64,000 nucleotides of DNA, taken from the NCBI RefSeq assembly GCF_017744695.1, contig NZ_JAGIAS010000011.1, positions 1 through 64,000 of the forward strand, written 5' to 3'. Position numbers and translations under genes: made by a program. This document shows positions 34,558 through 42,699 of the stretch, one piece after another. Source of the DNA: Dyadobacter sp. Its GTDB lineage: Bacteria; Bacteroidota; Bacteroidia; Cytophagales; Spirosomataceae. Position 1 is the first letter of the stretch. Every line of letters begins with the position of its first letter. Below the pieces are notes generated by a model that was not told where the DNA came from, searched no databases, and saw only the letters and a list, made by a program, of their open reading frames with translations.

Positions 34558-36210
34558 ATGAAAAAGTGGAAAAAAGCGTCGATACTCTTCCTTTTAGTAA
34601 CCTCAATCGCCCATGTCAGCGCGCAAACGCTCGTCCTTGACCCAACGAGCAGCCATTTCCTCATAAACCAACAAACCAGTGAACCTCACCTGGACCTGAT
34701 CGTACACTCCTTCACAGCGCATGAAAAGCGCAACATTGCCCGCAACGCGGTGATGGACACCGTTACAAAGGCAAAAGTGCGTGAAGTGGCATCCCGCATT
34801 TACCATGTTACAGCAGGAAGAATGGCGGAACGGTTGACGCTGGTAATTCGAAATCCGGCAGGATTATCAAAGGGTTATATGCTGAAAGTGGATAATGAAC
34901 CTGTGAACACGCGGGACGACATTCCCGATGTCGCCTATTATCAGCTGAATGGCGAAAAGTGCAACGCTGCGGCCTTACTCCCATTCCGGAGCGACTCTAC
35001 GACGGTTTCCTTACTGGATCGTAACGAACGGCTGATCAGCCAGCTAAAAATTTCGTGGATTTTCCCCAAGCCTGAACTGTTTTATGTCGATATCAGGCAT
35101 CACAATGCGGCCGGCATCGAGGACACCACCGAACTCCGGCAGTTTATGCATTTCTTCAACAAGGCACCCAATACCTACTCTCATCCCAATGCCGTGCCGG
35201 ATTCCCTGTCCATTGCAGAGGCCGAACTCTTCTTCGGATTCAAAAAGGCATACTACGATGGAAAAGTACGACCATCGCGCATTAGTTACAGGATTGGTAA
35301 AAAGGGGCAATGGATAGGAACCACCAGCGAGATGACCCCCCATTTTTTGCTGGAACACATCAATGGGAACTGGTCGTGGCTCGTGGATGGGCGATATGAA
35401 GTCCAGTACAGCTATACCGCAAGTGAGCAAACCTACGGCAGTTATGCATTCACCATCGACCACACGTGGATCGGCAGTTTTACTTACAATACCAAAGTAA
35501 TACTATGGCTGATCGGTATGGTGCTGATGACCAAACTCTGGCTTACGACCATTTTGGTGGGCCTGCTCATGTATTTTTATTTCCGGAAGCGGCTGCGCAA
35601 AGCACGGGATCAGGCACACAAAACCAACCTTGAATTGCAATCTATTCAATCGCAGCTGAATCCGCATTTCGTATTCAATGCGCTCGGATCGCTGCAAGGG
35701 TTGATCAATAAGAACGAGATCGACCGGGCCAACACTTACCTGACCGGTTTCAGTCGCCTGCTGCGGAACACACTTCAAAATTCGGGACGCGAGATGGTAC
35801 CGTTGAGCCTGGAAATAACGAACATTGAGAATTACATCCAGCTGGAACAGCTCCGTTTCGGCTTCCGTTACGAGATTACGGCGGACCAAGTTGTGCGGAA
35901 TACCCAGTTGGAAGTGCCTTCGATGCTCGTGCAGCCGATGGTGGAGAATGCCGTAAAGCATGGCATTTCAGGGCTCGGTCCGGCGGGCGTGCTGGAACTG
36001 ACATTTAAAGTTGAAGATGAAGATCTGCTGATCACCATCCGGGATAATGGGCACGGTTTCGACACCAGCCGGCAAGCCAAAGGCAAGGGCCTTTCGCTCA
36101 CTCACCAGCGGATTAAACTTTTGAACAAACAAAAATACCTGATTACCATACAAATGACTTCCGGCAAAGAAGGAACAATAGTCATATTGACATTCAAAAA
36201 TTGGCTCTGA
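34558..36210 (+). CDS. LytS-type sensor histidine kinase with periplasmic domain
   Basis: This 550-residue membrane sensor uses the ATG at 34558 because it opens a signal peptide (WKKASILFLLVTSIAHVSAQ); an upstream ATG at 34519 is possible. A periplasmic sensor region of about 290 residues is followed by a membrane helix at about 314-343 (VILWLIGMVLMTKLWLTTIL). The His_kinase domain carries the phospho-acceptor in LNPHFVFNALGSLQGLI (His about 369). The ATPase has the N-box PMVENAVKHGISG and the G1 box IRDNGHGF. This is the LytS/YehU architecture. It overlaps its response regulator by one base (TGATG), so the two are translated together. The ligand is not evident. Confidence 0.88.
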   Translation: MKKWKKASILFLLVTSIAHVSAQTLVLDPTSSHFLINQQTSEPHLDLIVHSFTAHEKRNIARNAVMDTVTKAKVREVASRIYHVTAGRMAERLTLVIRNPAGLSKGYMLKVDNEPVNTRDDIPDVAYYQLNGEKCNAAALLPFRSDSTTVSLLDRNERLISQLKISWIFPKPELFYVDIRHHNAAGIEDTTELRQFMHFFNKAPNTYSHPNAVPDSLSIAEAELFFGFKKAYYDGKVRPSRISYRIGKKGQWIGTTSEMTPHFLLEHINGNWSWLVDGRYEVQYSYTASEQTYGSYAFTIDHTWIGSFTYNTKVILWLIGMVLMTKLWLTTILVGLLMYFYFRKRLRKARDQAHKTNLELQSIQSQLNPHFVFNALGSLQGLINKNEIDRANTYLTGFSRLLRNTLQNSGREMVPLSLEITNIENYIQLEQLRFGFRYEITADQVVRNTQLEVPSMLVQPMVENAVKHGISGLGPAGVLELTFKVEDEDLLITIRDNGHGFDTSRQAKGKGLSLTHQRIKLLNKQKYLITIQMTSGKEGTIVILTFKNWL

Positions 36211-36962
36211 TGCGCGCAGTTATCATCGACGACGAACCGAACAATATCGAGAACCTGCGGGAACTGCTGACACGCTATTCTGCGCACGTAACCGTGGCTG
36301 GCCAGGCCGGCAGTGCCGAAGCAGGCATTGAACTGATTCTCAATGCCAGACCCGAGCTCGTTTTCCTCGACATCCAAATGCCCGGCAGGAATGGTTTTGA
36401 CCTGCTCAAATCGTTGTCCAGGTATGATTTCGAGGTCATTTTCGTTACCGGTTTCGAACAATATGGCATCCAGGCGATCCGCTTCTCGGCCATCGATTAC
36501 CTTTTGAAACCCATCGACCCGCACGAATTGCAATATGCCGTTCAGCGCGCCGGAGAAAAGATTGAGCAGAAGAAACAGAATGCGCAGCTGCAAAACCTGA
36601 TGCATTTGCTGATGGCCTCTGGGCAGAAATCCGAACACCGGATCGCGCTTTCTTCTGCCAGGGAAACACGATTTGTCAAAACCGCCGACATCATCCGATG
36701 TGTGGCCGAGAACAACTACACGGCATTTTTTCTGCGCGGGGGTGAAAAGCTGCTGGTATCCAAGCCGATGTTTGAATATGATGAGACCCTTACCGGTTAT
36801 GGTTTCGTTCGGTGCCATCATTCACATCTGGTGAACAAGATTTACATTAAAAGTCTGCTGAAAGAAGACAGCGGCTACCTCTTGCTGGAAGACGGTGCGA
36901 AAATTCCCGTGTCGCGCTTAAAGAAGGACGCAGTGCGCCAGGCGCTGATGGAGGCAAGTTAG
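36210..36962 (+). CDS. LytTR-family response regulator
   Basis: This 250-residue cytosolic regulator is the partner of the LytS-type kinase. The receiver domain (1-120) has the acidic pair IIDDEP, the phospho-acceptor Asp54 in LVFLDIQMPG and the Lys in DYLLKPID. The LytTR DNA-binding domain (about 145-245) has RIALSSARETRFVKTADIIR, then NNYTAFFLRGGEKLLVSKPM and the typical FVRCHHSHLVNKIYIKS. ATG at 36210 is chosen because it is preceded directly by the kinase's TGA; TTG 36201 would extend the protein into the kinase's end. It converges with the XRE operon after 1 base. The target promoter is unknown. Confidence 0.9.
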   Translation: MRAVIIDDEPNNIENLRELLTRYSAHVTVAGQAGSAEAGIELILNARPELVFLDIQMPGRNGFDLLKSLSRYDFEVIFVTGFEQYGIQAIRFSAIDYLLKPIDPHELQYAVQRAGEKIEQKKQNAQLQNLMHLLMASGQKSEHRIALSSARETRFVKTADIIRCVAENNYTAFFLRGGEKLLVSKPMFEYDETLTGYGFVRCHHSHLVNKIYIKSLLKEDSGYLLLEDGAKIPVSRLKKDAVRQALMEAS

Positions 36963-36963
36963 C

Positions 36964-37167
36964 TTACTCTTCTCCATCATCCAATTGAAACAATACTTCA
37001 ACGGTAGTGTTAAAAGCCTTCGCCATTCGCAGCGCGAGCACTGTGGAAGGAATGAATTTCCCGGTTTCGATAGAATTCAAACCTTGCCTCGATATCCCGA
37101 TATGCTTTGCCAGTTCGGCCTGAGTCCAGTTTTTTTTAGCCCGTTCAACCTTTATTGTATTCTTCAT
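36964..37167 (-). CDS. Small XRE-family helix-turn-helix repressor
   Basis: This 67-residue DNA-binding protein is of the Cro/CI type. The helix-turn-helix covers about residues 8-60: VERAKKNWTQAELAKHIGIS, then RQGLNSIETGKFIPSTVLAL. The start at 37167 is chosen because it overlaps the stop of the upstream membrane protein by four bases (ATGA); the longer frame to 37272 is not protein-like in its first part. It probably represses its own two-gene operon through a 26-bp dyad near 37609. Small YozG/Xre-like repressors paired with a DUF2178-like membrane protein are known in Firmicutes and Bacteroidota, and this pair is of that style. Confidence 0.75.
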   Translation of the reverse strand: MKNTIKVERAKKNWTQAELAKHIGISRQGLNSIETGKFIPSTVLALRMAKAFNTTVEVLFQLDDGEE

Positions 37168-37559
37168 ACACCGTATTTTTTCTTCGAAACGAACCAGCCG
37201 ATAAAATAAAAAGCCCAACAATATCCCACAAGATGCCCGTAACCAAACCAGCCGCGATTGGAAACACCGCAAAGTTCGAGTAAAAACAAAAGCATTATCA
37301 ACATGGCCGTCAACGAAAACCCGATCACCACGGCCTCCAACTGCACCCGCTGCTTCACTTCGTCCATGACCGAAAAGGCCTTGATCAGTTTCAAAATAAA
37401 AACGGAGAATGTGACAATGGGCACTATGGCGATGATTATCGAGAGTGGCTTGCCTACCATCTGATGCTTTAACAACCAGGTAGCAGGAACATAGGTGGCC
37501 CCGTAAATAAGCGCAAAGATTACGGAGTTTTGGCTGGCATTTTTTTCCGATCGTTCCAT
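37164..37559 (-). CDS. Four-helix inner-membrane protein, operon partner of XRE regulator
   Basis: This 131-residue protein has four membrane helices: VIFALIYGATYVPATWLL, PLSIIIAIVPIVTFSVFIL, VVIGFSLTAMLIMLLFLLEL and GHLVGYCWAFYFIGWFV. Short charged loops (KAFSVMDEVKQRVQLE) lie between the second and third. It ends KKKYGV. The Met at 37559 is chosen because upstream in-frame sequence overlaps the predicted operator. The layout (four helices, loop with DEVKQRV, stop coupled to a downstream XRE gene) is like the DUF2178-type proteins. Function is unknown. The pair is compact and probably self-regulating. Confidence 0.65.
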   Translation of the reverse strand: MERSEKNASQNSVIFALIYGATYVPATWLLKHQMVGKPLSIIIAIVPIVTFSVFILKLIKAFSVMDEVKQRVQLEAVVIGFSLTAMLIMLLFLLELCGVSNRGWFGYGHLVGYCWAFYFIGWFVSKKKYGV

Positions 37560-37608
37560 AAGTTTAGATGTTGTATGTTTAGCACATGTAAAGATAGGCA
37601 AACATTTC

Positions 37609-37634
37609 ATTTTGTCAAGTATACATGACAAAAT
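37609..37634. promoter_or_regulatory. 26-bp dyad, candidate operator of the XRE operon
   Basis: The half-sites ATTTTGTCA and TGACAAAAT flank an AGTATACA centre; 12 of 13 paired positions are complementary. It lies 50-75 bases upstream of the membrane-protein start, where an autorepressor would bind. Confidence 0.6.
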
Positions 37635-37763
37635 AACGCCAATAGTAGACACCATGTTCGATGAAAAGGCTTATGAAGCGATACAAGTTTGAAGTATTTA
37701 CGGATGTAATTAAGCGAAATATCCGCGAAGGAATTGTAAACTGGTACGTGGGTCGGAAAAGAA

Positions 37764-37793
37764 GCAGTGCTACGATAATCATCGCAGCACTGC
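37764..37793 (-). terminator. Terminator of the glycan cassette operon
   Basis: GCAGTGCTACGAT and ATCGCAGCACTGC form a 13-bp stem with one mismatch and an AATC loop. Reading the minus strand, it is followed by TTCTTTTCC. It lies about 93 bases after the flippase stop. Confidence 0.65.
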
Positions 37794-37885
37794 ATCTCGC
37801 ATTATCCTGAAAAGATGAATCGATTCAACAATCAAGAAAGGCCTCATCTGCTCTGAACTCCAAATGAAGCTGGACCTGCCGGTCA

Positions 37886-39352
37886 CTAACTCTGCTGGCC
37901 AACCTGCCCCTTGTTAGCAAAAAAATGCATCAGGGACGCTCTTTCCTGGTTATTGGTAGCCAGCATTCCAAGACCCACATACACGGCGCCTAGTATAAAC
38001 AGCCCTATGCCCAGATCCAGATAATTATTATTCATGGACGGGGAAACTAAATAGGCAACCACAGCGCTGGCTGTGGCGAGCAGAATAGGCTTGCCGACAC
38101 TCCCGAAGTATTCCAGGAATTTGGCTTTGCAGAGCGGGTATACAAACAAACCCCATGCGGGAAGCATGACGGCGATTTTGAACAGGGTCAGCCCCCAGGC
38201 GATCCCTTCTAATCCCCAAAAACTGCCTATCCAAATGCAAAGAGGCATAAATAGCAGCATACCTAAATTCCAGTAGAAACCCCAGTCGGCGCGCCCCCTG
38301 GCCATTAATAAAGCCCCAACCGGATTACCGATGCTGTTGCAAAGAGCGGTTATGGCAAGAATTCTCAAAAAAGGGATCGATTCGGTCCAGGCCTCCCCAA
38401 AAAACAGAATAATCAAGGGTTTTGCCAGGATAATCATCGCCGCATACACCGGTGCGTTGGCGTAGGTAAGCAGGCGTAAAATCTGAATATAGGCCCGCCT
38501 TAGTTTGTCGATATCGTCCTGCATTTTTGCCAGAACAGGAAATGCGACTTTGGTCACAATCGGGTTAATGATCTGATAGGGTTTGAATGCGAGGGTCTTG
38601 GCGATATTATAAATACCGAGCGCCTCCATACCAAGCAATTTTCCAATCAGGAGCGTGTCAAACTGGGAGTTAAAATAATTCACCGTTTTCTCACCCATCT
38701 GGAAGAGCCCAAACGAAAAGAAACCTTCATTTTTCAAACTGTACCAATCGAACTCCAACTTCGGCCTGAAAATTTTCAGGCCGTAAACGACCAGCAGCGC
38801 GGTAGAAACCAGGGCCTGGAATAAATTGGCATAAACGAGCGCATAAATGCCGTAGTGCCAAAATGCCAGCAGAACAGACGCTAAAAGGCCACCTGTCTTT
38901 CCAATCACATCCCTGATCGACAGAGACTTAAAATTAAGCTCCTTAACCAGCAGTGTTTCAAATTGCTGACCAAAAGGGACAATCAAATAAGTAGCCGATG
39001 TCCACCTGATAATACTTACCAGCTCAGGGCTGTGATAGAAATCGGCAATAAAAGGGGTACAAATGTATAGTGTAACGTAAATGGTAATACCGGCAAAGAT
39101 ATTCAGCCAGAAGAGCGTGTTTATTTGTTTGCTGGTAACCTTTTGATTGTGAATAATCGCATTGGAAATTCCCATATCCATAAACATCTGGGAAAGCCCG
39201 ATCACAAAAAGAGCGATTGCCATTAAACCAAAATCCGCCTTATCAATAAATCTTGACAGGATGACAATTTGTAACAGCTGCATCACAGAAGTTGCCATGG
39301 CTGAAAAAGATGTCCATTTTGCAGCTCCAAATGCTTTTTGTTTCAGTGACAT
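37886..39352 (-). CDS. Polysaccharide/oligosaccharide flippase (MOP superfamily, Wzx-like)
   Basis: This 488-residue integral membrane protein has about 12-14 helices and is likely to flip lipid-linked sugar units across the inner membrane. The N-terminal SLKQKAFGAAKWTSFSAMAT, then LSRFIDKADFGLMAIALFVI, and the pattern TNTLFWLNIFAGITIYV-like helices match the Polysacc_synt family. A loop (MQDDIDKLRRAYIQILRLLT) and the second half follow the usual MOP repeat. It overlaps the end of the WecF-like gene by 10 bases, so the two are translationally coupled. Its substrate is probably the product of the adjacent glycosyltransferase; specificity cannot be read from sequence. Confidence 0.82.
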   Translation of the reverse strand: MSLKQKAFGAAKWTSFSAMATSVMQLLQIVILSRFIDKADFGLMAIALFVIGLSQMFMDMGISNAIIHNQKVTSKQINTLFWLNIFAGITIYVTLYICTPFIADFYHSPELVSIIRWTSATYLIVPFGQQFETLLVKELNFKSLSIRDVIGKTGGLLASVLLAFWHYGIYALVYANLFQALVSTALLVVYGLKIFRPKLEFDWYSLKNEGFFSFGLFQMGEKTVNYFNSQFDTLLIGKLLGMEALGIYNIAKTLAFKPYQIINPIVTKVAFPVLAKMQDDIDKLRRAYIQILRLLTYANAPVYAAMIILAKPLIILFFGEAWTESIPFLRILAITALCNSIGNPVGALLMARGRADWGFYWNLGMLLFMPLCIWIGSFWGLEGIAWGLTLFKIAVMLPAWGLFVYPLCKAKFLEYFGSVGKPILLATASAVVAYLVSPSMNNNYLDLGIGLFILGAVYVGLGMLATNNQERASLMHFFANKGQVGQQS

Positions 39353-40530
39353 GGAAGACCGTTAAATTCGTAAATATTCCTGACCAGATTCTCATAGTCT
39401 TGCTCGACTTTCTCCTCGGAGAATGCTGCTGTCAGAACCGCGCGATTCCTGGTGATCTGATCCTCCGTTAATGCGCTCAGTCCGTAACGCTGAAAATCAT
39501 GCTGTAAATCAAACACATGGACGCCTATCCTTCGCAAAAATTGAAAGGCAGGATTGACCCCGGCCATGTAAACGCGCGCTCCCAACCATAGCATGGCAAT
39601 GATATTACCCATCGCCTGTTGTCTGTGGTGGTAAAAGATGCCGACACCACAGGTCAGTAATATCTCTACATACTCCTGCTGGGGCATGAAACCTAACAGT
39701 GGGATCGAGCGTGAGCCCCAAAGTTGTTCAGCACTTTGGGTAACCGCCTCTTTGTACCCATCGTTTTCCCCGTAAGAAAGCGGAATGTATATTTTTGTTT
39801 CATTATCCAGCGGCACGTCTTTAAGAAACTGAATGACGTCCAAATGATTTGACTCGGGGGAATTGGAGTTGCCTATCAGTATATTTTTGCCGGAAGTTTT
39901 CTTATCGATAAATGCCTCCCCGACATATTGATCCAGATTGAAAAAGGCTGCATCGAGGAATTTACATTTCGTTTCGGGGTATTTCGCTTTATATAGCTCG
40001 TAATCTTCCCGGATATAAGTTACAAAGTAATCTACCTTCTGGTGGGCCGATTCGTGCAGGTTCCAGACATTCTTTTTCCCACGTGCGGTGTAAAAAAGGA
40101 ACCGGAGCAACTTGTATTTGTTTAAGGTCCAGGAAAGGCTTAGCCATCGTTTCTCCCCTGTCAGATAGGATAACGTTTTCGGAGCATACAATCCGGGTTG
40201 AATTTCCGGCAGCGTATAAATGTCGTACCCCCAGACAATCCAATATAACTTCACATTTTCAATCAGGTCTGAAATAGCGGAAGCAAAAAGGGAACTGATG
40301 GAATGCGCGATGATACCGCTGATCGCCGGTGTGGCAGTTACATGATCGTTTAAACTTTCGTGTTCATAAAAAAATTCACAAGTAAGTTCGGGATGACTGA
40401 TATATCGATAAACACCCTTGTCCTTGGCTGCTTTGAATACAAGGTATTTATTGTTTCCCGGATTTACTTTTTCGAAATTTTTAATGGTATTATCACAAAA
40501 CTTTTCGTCGTGCATCAAGTGCAGTATCAT
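39343..40530 (-). CDS. WecF-like 4-acetamido-4,6-dideoxygalactosyltransferase (GT56)
   Basis: This cytosolic glycosyltransferase of 395 residues is similar in pattern to WecF, which adds Fuc4NAc to lipid II of enterobacterial common antigen. Diagnostic stretches are LHLMHDEKFCDNTIKNFEKV at the start, YWIVWGYDIYTLPEIQ at about 95-110, and a donor-binding half with KNILIGNSNSPESNHLDVIQ, then IYIPLSYGENDGYKEAV and FYHHRQQAMGNIIAMLWLGA. The start overlaps the transaminase stop by four bases (ATGA), which ties it to a nucleotide-sugar pathway that makes the 4-amino-sugar. The acceptor in this organism need not be the enterobacterial one. The GT56 assignment comes from these motifs only. Confidence 0.75.
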   Translation of the reverse strand: MILHLMHDEKFCDNTIKNFEKVNPGNNKYLVFKAAKDKGVYRYISHPELTCEFFYEHESLNDHVTATPAISGIIAHSISSLFASAISDLIENVKLYWIVWGYDIYTLPEIQPGLYAPKTLSYLTGEKRWLSLSWTLNKYKLLRFLFYTARGKKNVWNLHESAHQKVDYFVTYIREDYELYKAKYPETKCKFLDAAFFNLDQYVGEAFIDKKTSGKNILIGNSNSPESNHLDVIQFLKDVPLDNETKIYIPLSYGENDGYKEAVTQSAEQLWGSRSIPLLGFMPQQEYVEILLTCGVGIFYHHRQQAMGNIIAMLWLGARVYMAGVNPAFQFLRRIGVHVFDLQHDFQRYGLSALTEDQITRNRAVLTAAFSEEKVEQDYENLVRNIYEFNGLPCH

Positions 40531-41663
40531 GCAGAAAAACGATTATGGTAGAAACCAAGGATTAAGTCGGTAATTTTGAGGATATCATCTTTTTCTAATT
40601 CATAGAACAACGGCAGGCGGAGCAGGCAATCGGCATAACGGTCGGTTTCCGGGAAGACCCTGCCGTCATGTTTTTCTGCATAAAATTGTGATTTGTGTAA
40701 AGCCAAATAATGAAAAACAGATAAAATTCCATTGTCTTTCAGCAATTGGATTAAGCTCGTCCGTTCATCGAGTGAATTGCAGACCAGGTAAAACATATGC
40801 GCATTGTTGGTTGCGTACCCGGGCACATAGGGTAGCTGAACACCATAATTGGCCAACGGTGCGAGCCTTTCATTATAAAGATGCCAAATTGACTTTCGCT
40901 TGGCCTGAATGTCGTCCAGATGTTCGAGTTGTGCAAAAAGAAACGCCGCGATGATATCAGAAGGCAAAAATGACGACCCGATGTCCACCCACGAATATTT
41001 ATCAACCTCGCCACGGAAAAACTGTGATCGGTTCGTCCCTTTTTCTCTGATTATTTCTGCGCGTTCTATCAGGCCTGGCTCATTGACGGCGAGCATTCCG
41101 CCTTCGCCGGAAATGATATTCTTGGTTTCGTGAAACGAAAACGCACCCAGGTGACCTATGCCGCCCAGCGGCTGGTCATTGAAGTAGGAATCGATGGCCT
41201 GAGCGGCATCTTCAATCACGAACAAGCCGTATTTCGCAGCCAGTTCCATTATGGGTGCCATATCGCACGCAATTCCCGCATAGTGAACCGGAAGGATCAC
41301 CTTCGTTCTTTCGGTAATCAACGGCTCAATTTGAGACACATCCATGTTGGGATGGTCGGGGAGACAGTCTACAAAAACAATTTTGGCACCCCTTAATACG
41401 AAAGCATTGACGGTAGATACAAATGTGTAGGAAGGTGCGATCACCTCATCGCCTGGTTCGATATTCACGAGGATAGCGGCCATTTCCAGGGCGTCGGTAC
41501 AAGAGGTCGTCAGGAGAGATTTCTGAAAGCTGTAACGCTCCCCAAATAAGGAATGGCACTTTTTTGTAAAAATCCCGTCTCCGGAGATTTTGCCCGACAG
41601 AACGGCCTGATAGAGGTAATGAGCCTCTTTTCCCGTCAGATACGGTTTGTTAAAGGGAATCAT
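40527..41663 (-). CDS. WecE-like dTDP-4-amino-4,6-dideoxygalactose transaminase
   Basis: This 378-residue PLP-dependent sugar aminotransferase of the DegT/DnrJ/EryC1 family transfers an amino group to a dTDP-4-keto-6-deoxyhexose. The start MIPFNKPYLTGKEAHYLYQA is typical of WecE. The PLP-phosphate region TTSCTDALEMAAI is followed by EVIAPSYTFVSTVNAFVLRG. VIEDAAQAIDS provides the PLP-stacking region, and the catalytic Lys is residue 181 in FSFHETKNIISGEGG. The length is normal. It is the first gene of the three-gene coupled operon and lies 214 bases downstream of a GNAT gene on the same strand. Genes for dTDP-glucose synthesis are not in the window. Confidence 0.85.
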   Translation of the reverse strand: MIPFNKPYLTGKEAHYLYQAVLSGKISGDGIFTKKCHSLFGERYSFQKSLLTTSCTDALEMAAILVNIEPGDEVIAPSYTFVSTVNAFVLRGAKIVFVDCLPDHPNMDVSQIEPLITERTKVILPVHYAGIACDMAPIMELAAKYGLFVIEDAAQAIDSYFNDQPLGGIGHLGAFSFHETKNIISGEGGMLAVNEPGLIERAEIIREKGTNRSQFFRGEVDKYSWVDIGSSFLPSDIIAAFLFAQLEHLDDIQAKRKSIWHLYNERLAPLANYGVQLPYVPGYATNNAHMFYLVCNSLDERTSLIQLLKDNGILSVFHYLALHKSQFYAEKHDGRVFPETDRYADCLLRLPLFYELEKDDILKITDLILGFYHNRFSA

Positions 41664-41742
41664 AATATAAAATGTACTTAAACCGCGCGAGGCGTTTGTA
41701 TTTCAATTTGTAGTTTTTTGAGGTCACTTACGTATGCAGTGA

Positions 41743-41840
41743 CTAGGGTGAAGATAACGAAACTATGTTCCCGTCCGGATCGGCAAGCAATTCGCCAACA
41801 TGGCGCGGAGGCCTGTCGGGAATGCACCGGGATTTCAGCG
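41743..41840 (-). pseudogene. C-terminal scrap of a VOC/glyoxalase-like protein
   Basis: On the minus strand a 30-residue open stretch reads RHVGELLADPDGNIVSLSSP before a stop. The DPDGN-I-V-x-L ending is characteristic of VOC-superfamily proteins (glyoxalase/bleomycin resistance). A stop lies just upstream and no other part is present. It is only a short relic and could be chance. Confidence 0.3.
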
Positions 41841-41876
41841 ATTACTCTGGTTATCAATGCAAGCGATATTCAAAGC

Positions 41877-42332
41877 TCATAAATATCTCGACATCCCAAA
41901 ATGAGTGGCCTTGAAATCGAGCTTGTTATAAAACGGGACTGTCTCCTGATAACAATCGAGTATTACTTTATAGCAGCCTGCCGTTTTGCAATAATCAATG
42001 AGGCGCGATATCACCTGTTCTCCATATCCTTTACGCCGATATTGCCGGTCTACAACGATGTCTTCAATATGCCCCGACCTTCCTCCCCGGATTTTATATT
42101 CAATGATGACACTGCCGTAGCAAACAATTTTATCGTCGGAAATGCCCACAACTCCGTAGGCATTGGAACAGGACGCAAACTTTTTCCAGCTGTCTTCTAT
42201 ATCAATCACATCCACACCACCAGGAAATTCAGACAATTGTTCGAGCAGCAGACAAACAGAATAGGTATCTTTTTTTTCTATCGGGCGAAAGACTAAGGTG
42301 TCCGGCCCGGGAATTAGCATGTGTTCAGCCAT
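41877..42332 (-). CDS. GNAT-family N-acetyltransferase, GNA1-like
   Basis: This 151-residue acetyltransferase has the GNAT fold: an N-terminal LVFRPIEKKDTYSVCLLLEQ helix, central strands (VVGISDDKIVCYGSVIIEYK) and the motif GHIEDIVVDRQYRRKGYGEQ, whose RRKGYG loop (about 99-104) binds acetyl-CoA. The end, CYKVILDCYQETVPFYNKLD then FKATHFGMSRYL, strongly resembles eukaryotic-type glucosamine-6-phosphate acetyltransferase. The natural substrate is therefore an amino sugar. Placed upstream of WecE and WecF homologues, it may supply the N-acetylation step that WecD performs in enterobacteria. That is inference; a housekeeping GNA1 role is the main alternative. Confidence 0.75.
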   Translation of the reverse strand: MAEHMLIPGPDTLVFRPIEKKDTYSVCLLLEQLSEFPGGVDVIDIEDSWKKFASCSNAYGVVGISDDKIVCYGSVIIEYKIRGGRSGHIEDIVVDRQYRRKGYGEQVISRLIDYCKTAGCYKVILDCYQETVPFYNKLDFKATHFGMSRYL

Positions 42333-42699
42333 TAATATCTGAAATTTCGATTTGAGGCTGAAAACTATAATTTTATTGGAAGAAGTCCAAGTACCGAATC
42401 CGGAAGCGGGTCAAATCGAGCGACCTTCCTTAGTCCGTATTTGCCATAAGCCACTGATAACCAACAAACCAAAAGTTAATTCCTTATTGTCGAAAATTAT
42501 GAAGATAACAATGACTTTTCTCGTTAAAAAAAGCTGATACCTATACTTCCTGCGGATTCGCCCTTCTTTTGTAACCGCTTCCCATAACAAGGAATCAAAC
42601 CTTACAAACAAAATTGACCGAAGTAAATCCTCCGGCCAAAGTTAACTACCACATCTAAAAGAACTCCGGTCAATGACCGGGGTCCCAGGTTGCTTCCGC
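42333..42699. other. Intergenic with a terminator-like hairpin
   Basis: No gene is supported; short ORFs on both strands here lack protein-like patterns. CCGGTC (42666-42671) and GACCGG (42675-42680) form a short GC stem. On the minus strand it is followed by AGTTCTTTT, so it may end the esterase transcript. The promoter of the GNAT gene must also lie here. Confidence 0.4.
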
